From NCBI GenBank assembly GCA_947587775.1, contig CANPYD010000064.1:1-6009 (forward strand): a stretch of DNA of 6,009 nt, given 5' to 3'. The notes below the pieces were generated by a model. It worked only from the letters and a program-made list of their open reading frames with translations, did no database searches and was not told the origin of the DNA. This DNA is from an uncultured Clostridia bacterium. Lineage in GTDB: Bacteria; Bacillota; Clostridia; Christensenellales; Borkfalkiaceae. Positions 5,526-6,009 of this stretch are shown here, one piece after another. The number at the start of each line of letters is the position of its first letter. Position 1 is the stretch's first letter. The position numbers were made by a program, and so were the translations under genes.

Positions 5526-6009
5526 TTACTTGAGAATCTTGGAGACCGCGCCGGAGCCGACCGTTCTGCCGCCCTCACGGATAGCGAAACGGAGACCCTC
5601 TTCGATCGCGACGGGCTTGATCAGCTCGACCGTGATGGTGACGTGGTCGCCGGGCATAACCATCTCAACGCCCGCAGGGAGCTCGATGGAACCCGTAACG
5701 TCCGTCGTTCTGATGAAGAACTGGGGACGATAGTGATTGAAGAATGCCGTGTGGCGGCCGCCCTCTTCCTTGGTGAGGACGTAGACCTGCGCCTCAAACT
5801 TCATAGCGGTGGGAACGGTGCCGGGCTTGGCGATGACCTGCCCTTTCTCGATGCCCGTACGCTCGATGCCGCGGAGAAGGGCACCGACGTTATCGCCCGC
5901 CATAGCTTCGTCGAGCTGTTTGTGGAACATCTCGAGACCGGTGATGACGGTGGACTTGGGTTTCTCGATGAGACCGACGATCTCGGCGGGATCGCCGACT
6001 TTCGCAACG
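5526..6009 (-). CDS. tuf: Elongation factor Tu, C-terminal part (5'-truncated by window edge)
   Basis: EF-Tu is the GTPase that delivers aminoacyl-tRNA to the ribosomal A site in the cytoplasm. The 160 visible residues cover most of domain II and all of domain III; the GTP-binding domain lies beyond the window. The frame stays open to base 6008, so the methionine encoded at 5930 (in GLEMFHKQLDEA) is internal and not the start. Recognisable family segments in order are VGDPAEIVGL, the domain II stretch AGDNVGALLRGIER, GQVIAKPGT, EEGGRHTAFFNHYRPQFF, RTTDVTGSIELP, GVEMVMPGDHV and the near-invariant tail GLRFAIREGGRTVGSGAVSKILK, of which only the last residues vary much between species. The stop is TAA. 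An intrinsic terminator follows 19 nt downstream, which suggests that tuf ends its operon, as expected for a str-type cluster, although the upstream genes cannot be seen. Nothing is broken or missing in the visible part. Confidence 0.99.
   Translation of the reverse strand, partial: VAKVGDPAEIVGLIEKPKSTVITGLEMFHKQLDEAMAGDNVGALLRGIERTGIEKGQVIAKPGTVPTAMKFEAQVYVLTKEEGGRHTAFFNHYRPQFFIRTTDVTGSIELPAGVEMVMPGDHVTITVELIKPVAIEEGLRFAIREGGRTVGSGAVSKILK

Overview
The window carries four genes, all on the minus strand. From right to left, in transcription order, they are the 3' end of tuf (elongation factor Tu), a YihY/BrkB-family membrane protein, a 729-residue repeat-rich protein of unknown function, and ribonuclease J. 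The bacterium is probably a Gram-positive Bacillota, most likely a Clostridia-type lineage. This rests on the RNase J sequence, the AAGGAG-type Shine-Dalgarno sites, the sigma-A-like promoter and the style of the repetitive protein. It is inference, not a taxonomic assignment; the GC-rich coding sequence and the flanking C/G-rich palindromes would suit a gut Clostridia genome.

Right side (about 4615-6009): the last 160 codons of tuf run off the window edge and end in a good intrinsic terminator (5481-5507). A 265-residue YihY-type six-helix membrane protein follows on the same strand. It has no clear promoter and a poor ribosome binding site.

Middle (about 2173-4614): a strong A/T-rich sigma-A-like promoter (-35 TTTACA, 17-nt spacer, -10 TAAAAT) drives the repeat-rich gene. 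Its protein has five parts: a helical/coiled-coil N-terminus, nine copies of a short amphipathic helix motif (six inside a 189-bp near-identical tandem repeat), an acidic linker, a Pro-Ala-Val tract with 36-bp DNA repeats, and a compact globular C-terminal domain of the kind seen in uncharacterised Firmicute proteins. A 75-nt gap holding a perfect 13-bp hairpin leads into rnj, which starts with TTG behind an ideal Shine-Dalgarno site. The two genes are probably co-transcribed.

Left side (1-2172): RNase J has all metallo-beta-lactamase/beta-CASP motifs plus a basic, low-complexity N-terminal extension of about 112 residues. Beyond its stop codon, 192 nt hold two palindrome-rich elements in opposite orientation that look like members of one dispersed intergenic repeat family.

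The most interesting unit is the putative two-gene operon. An acidic, repeat-built, scaffold-like protein of unknown function lies directly upstream of an RNase J with an unusual basic tail, and a strong hairpin sits at the junction. A physical or regulatory link is plausible but not shown by the sequence.
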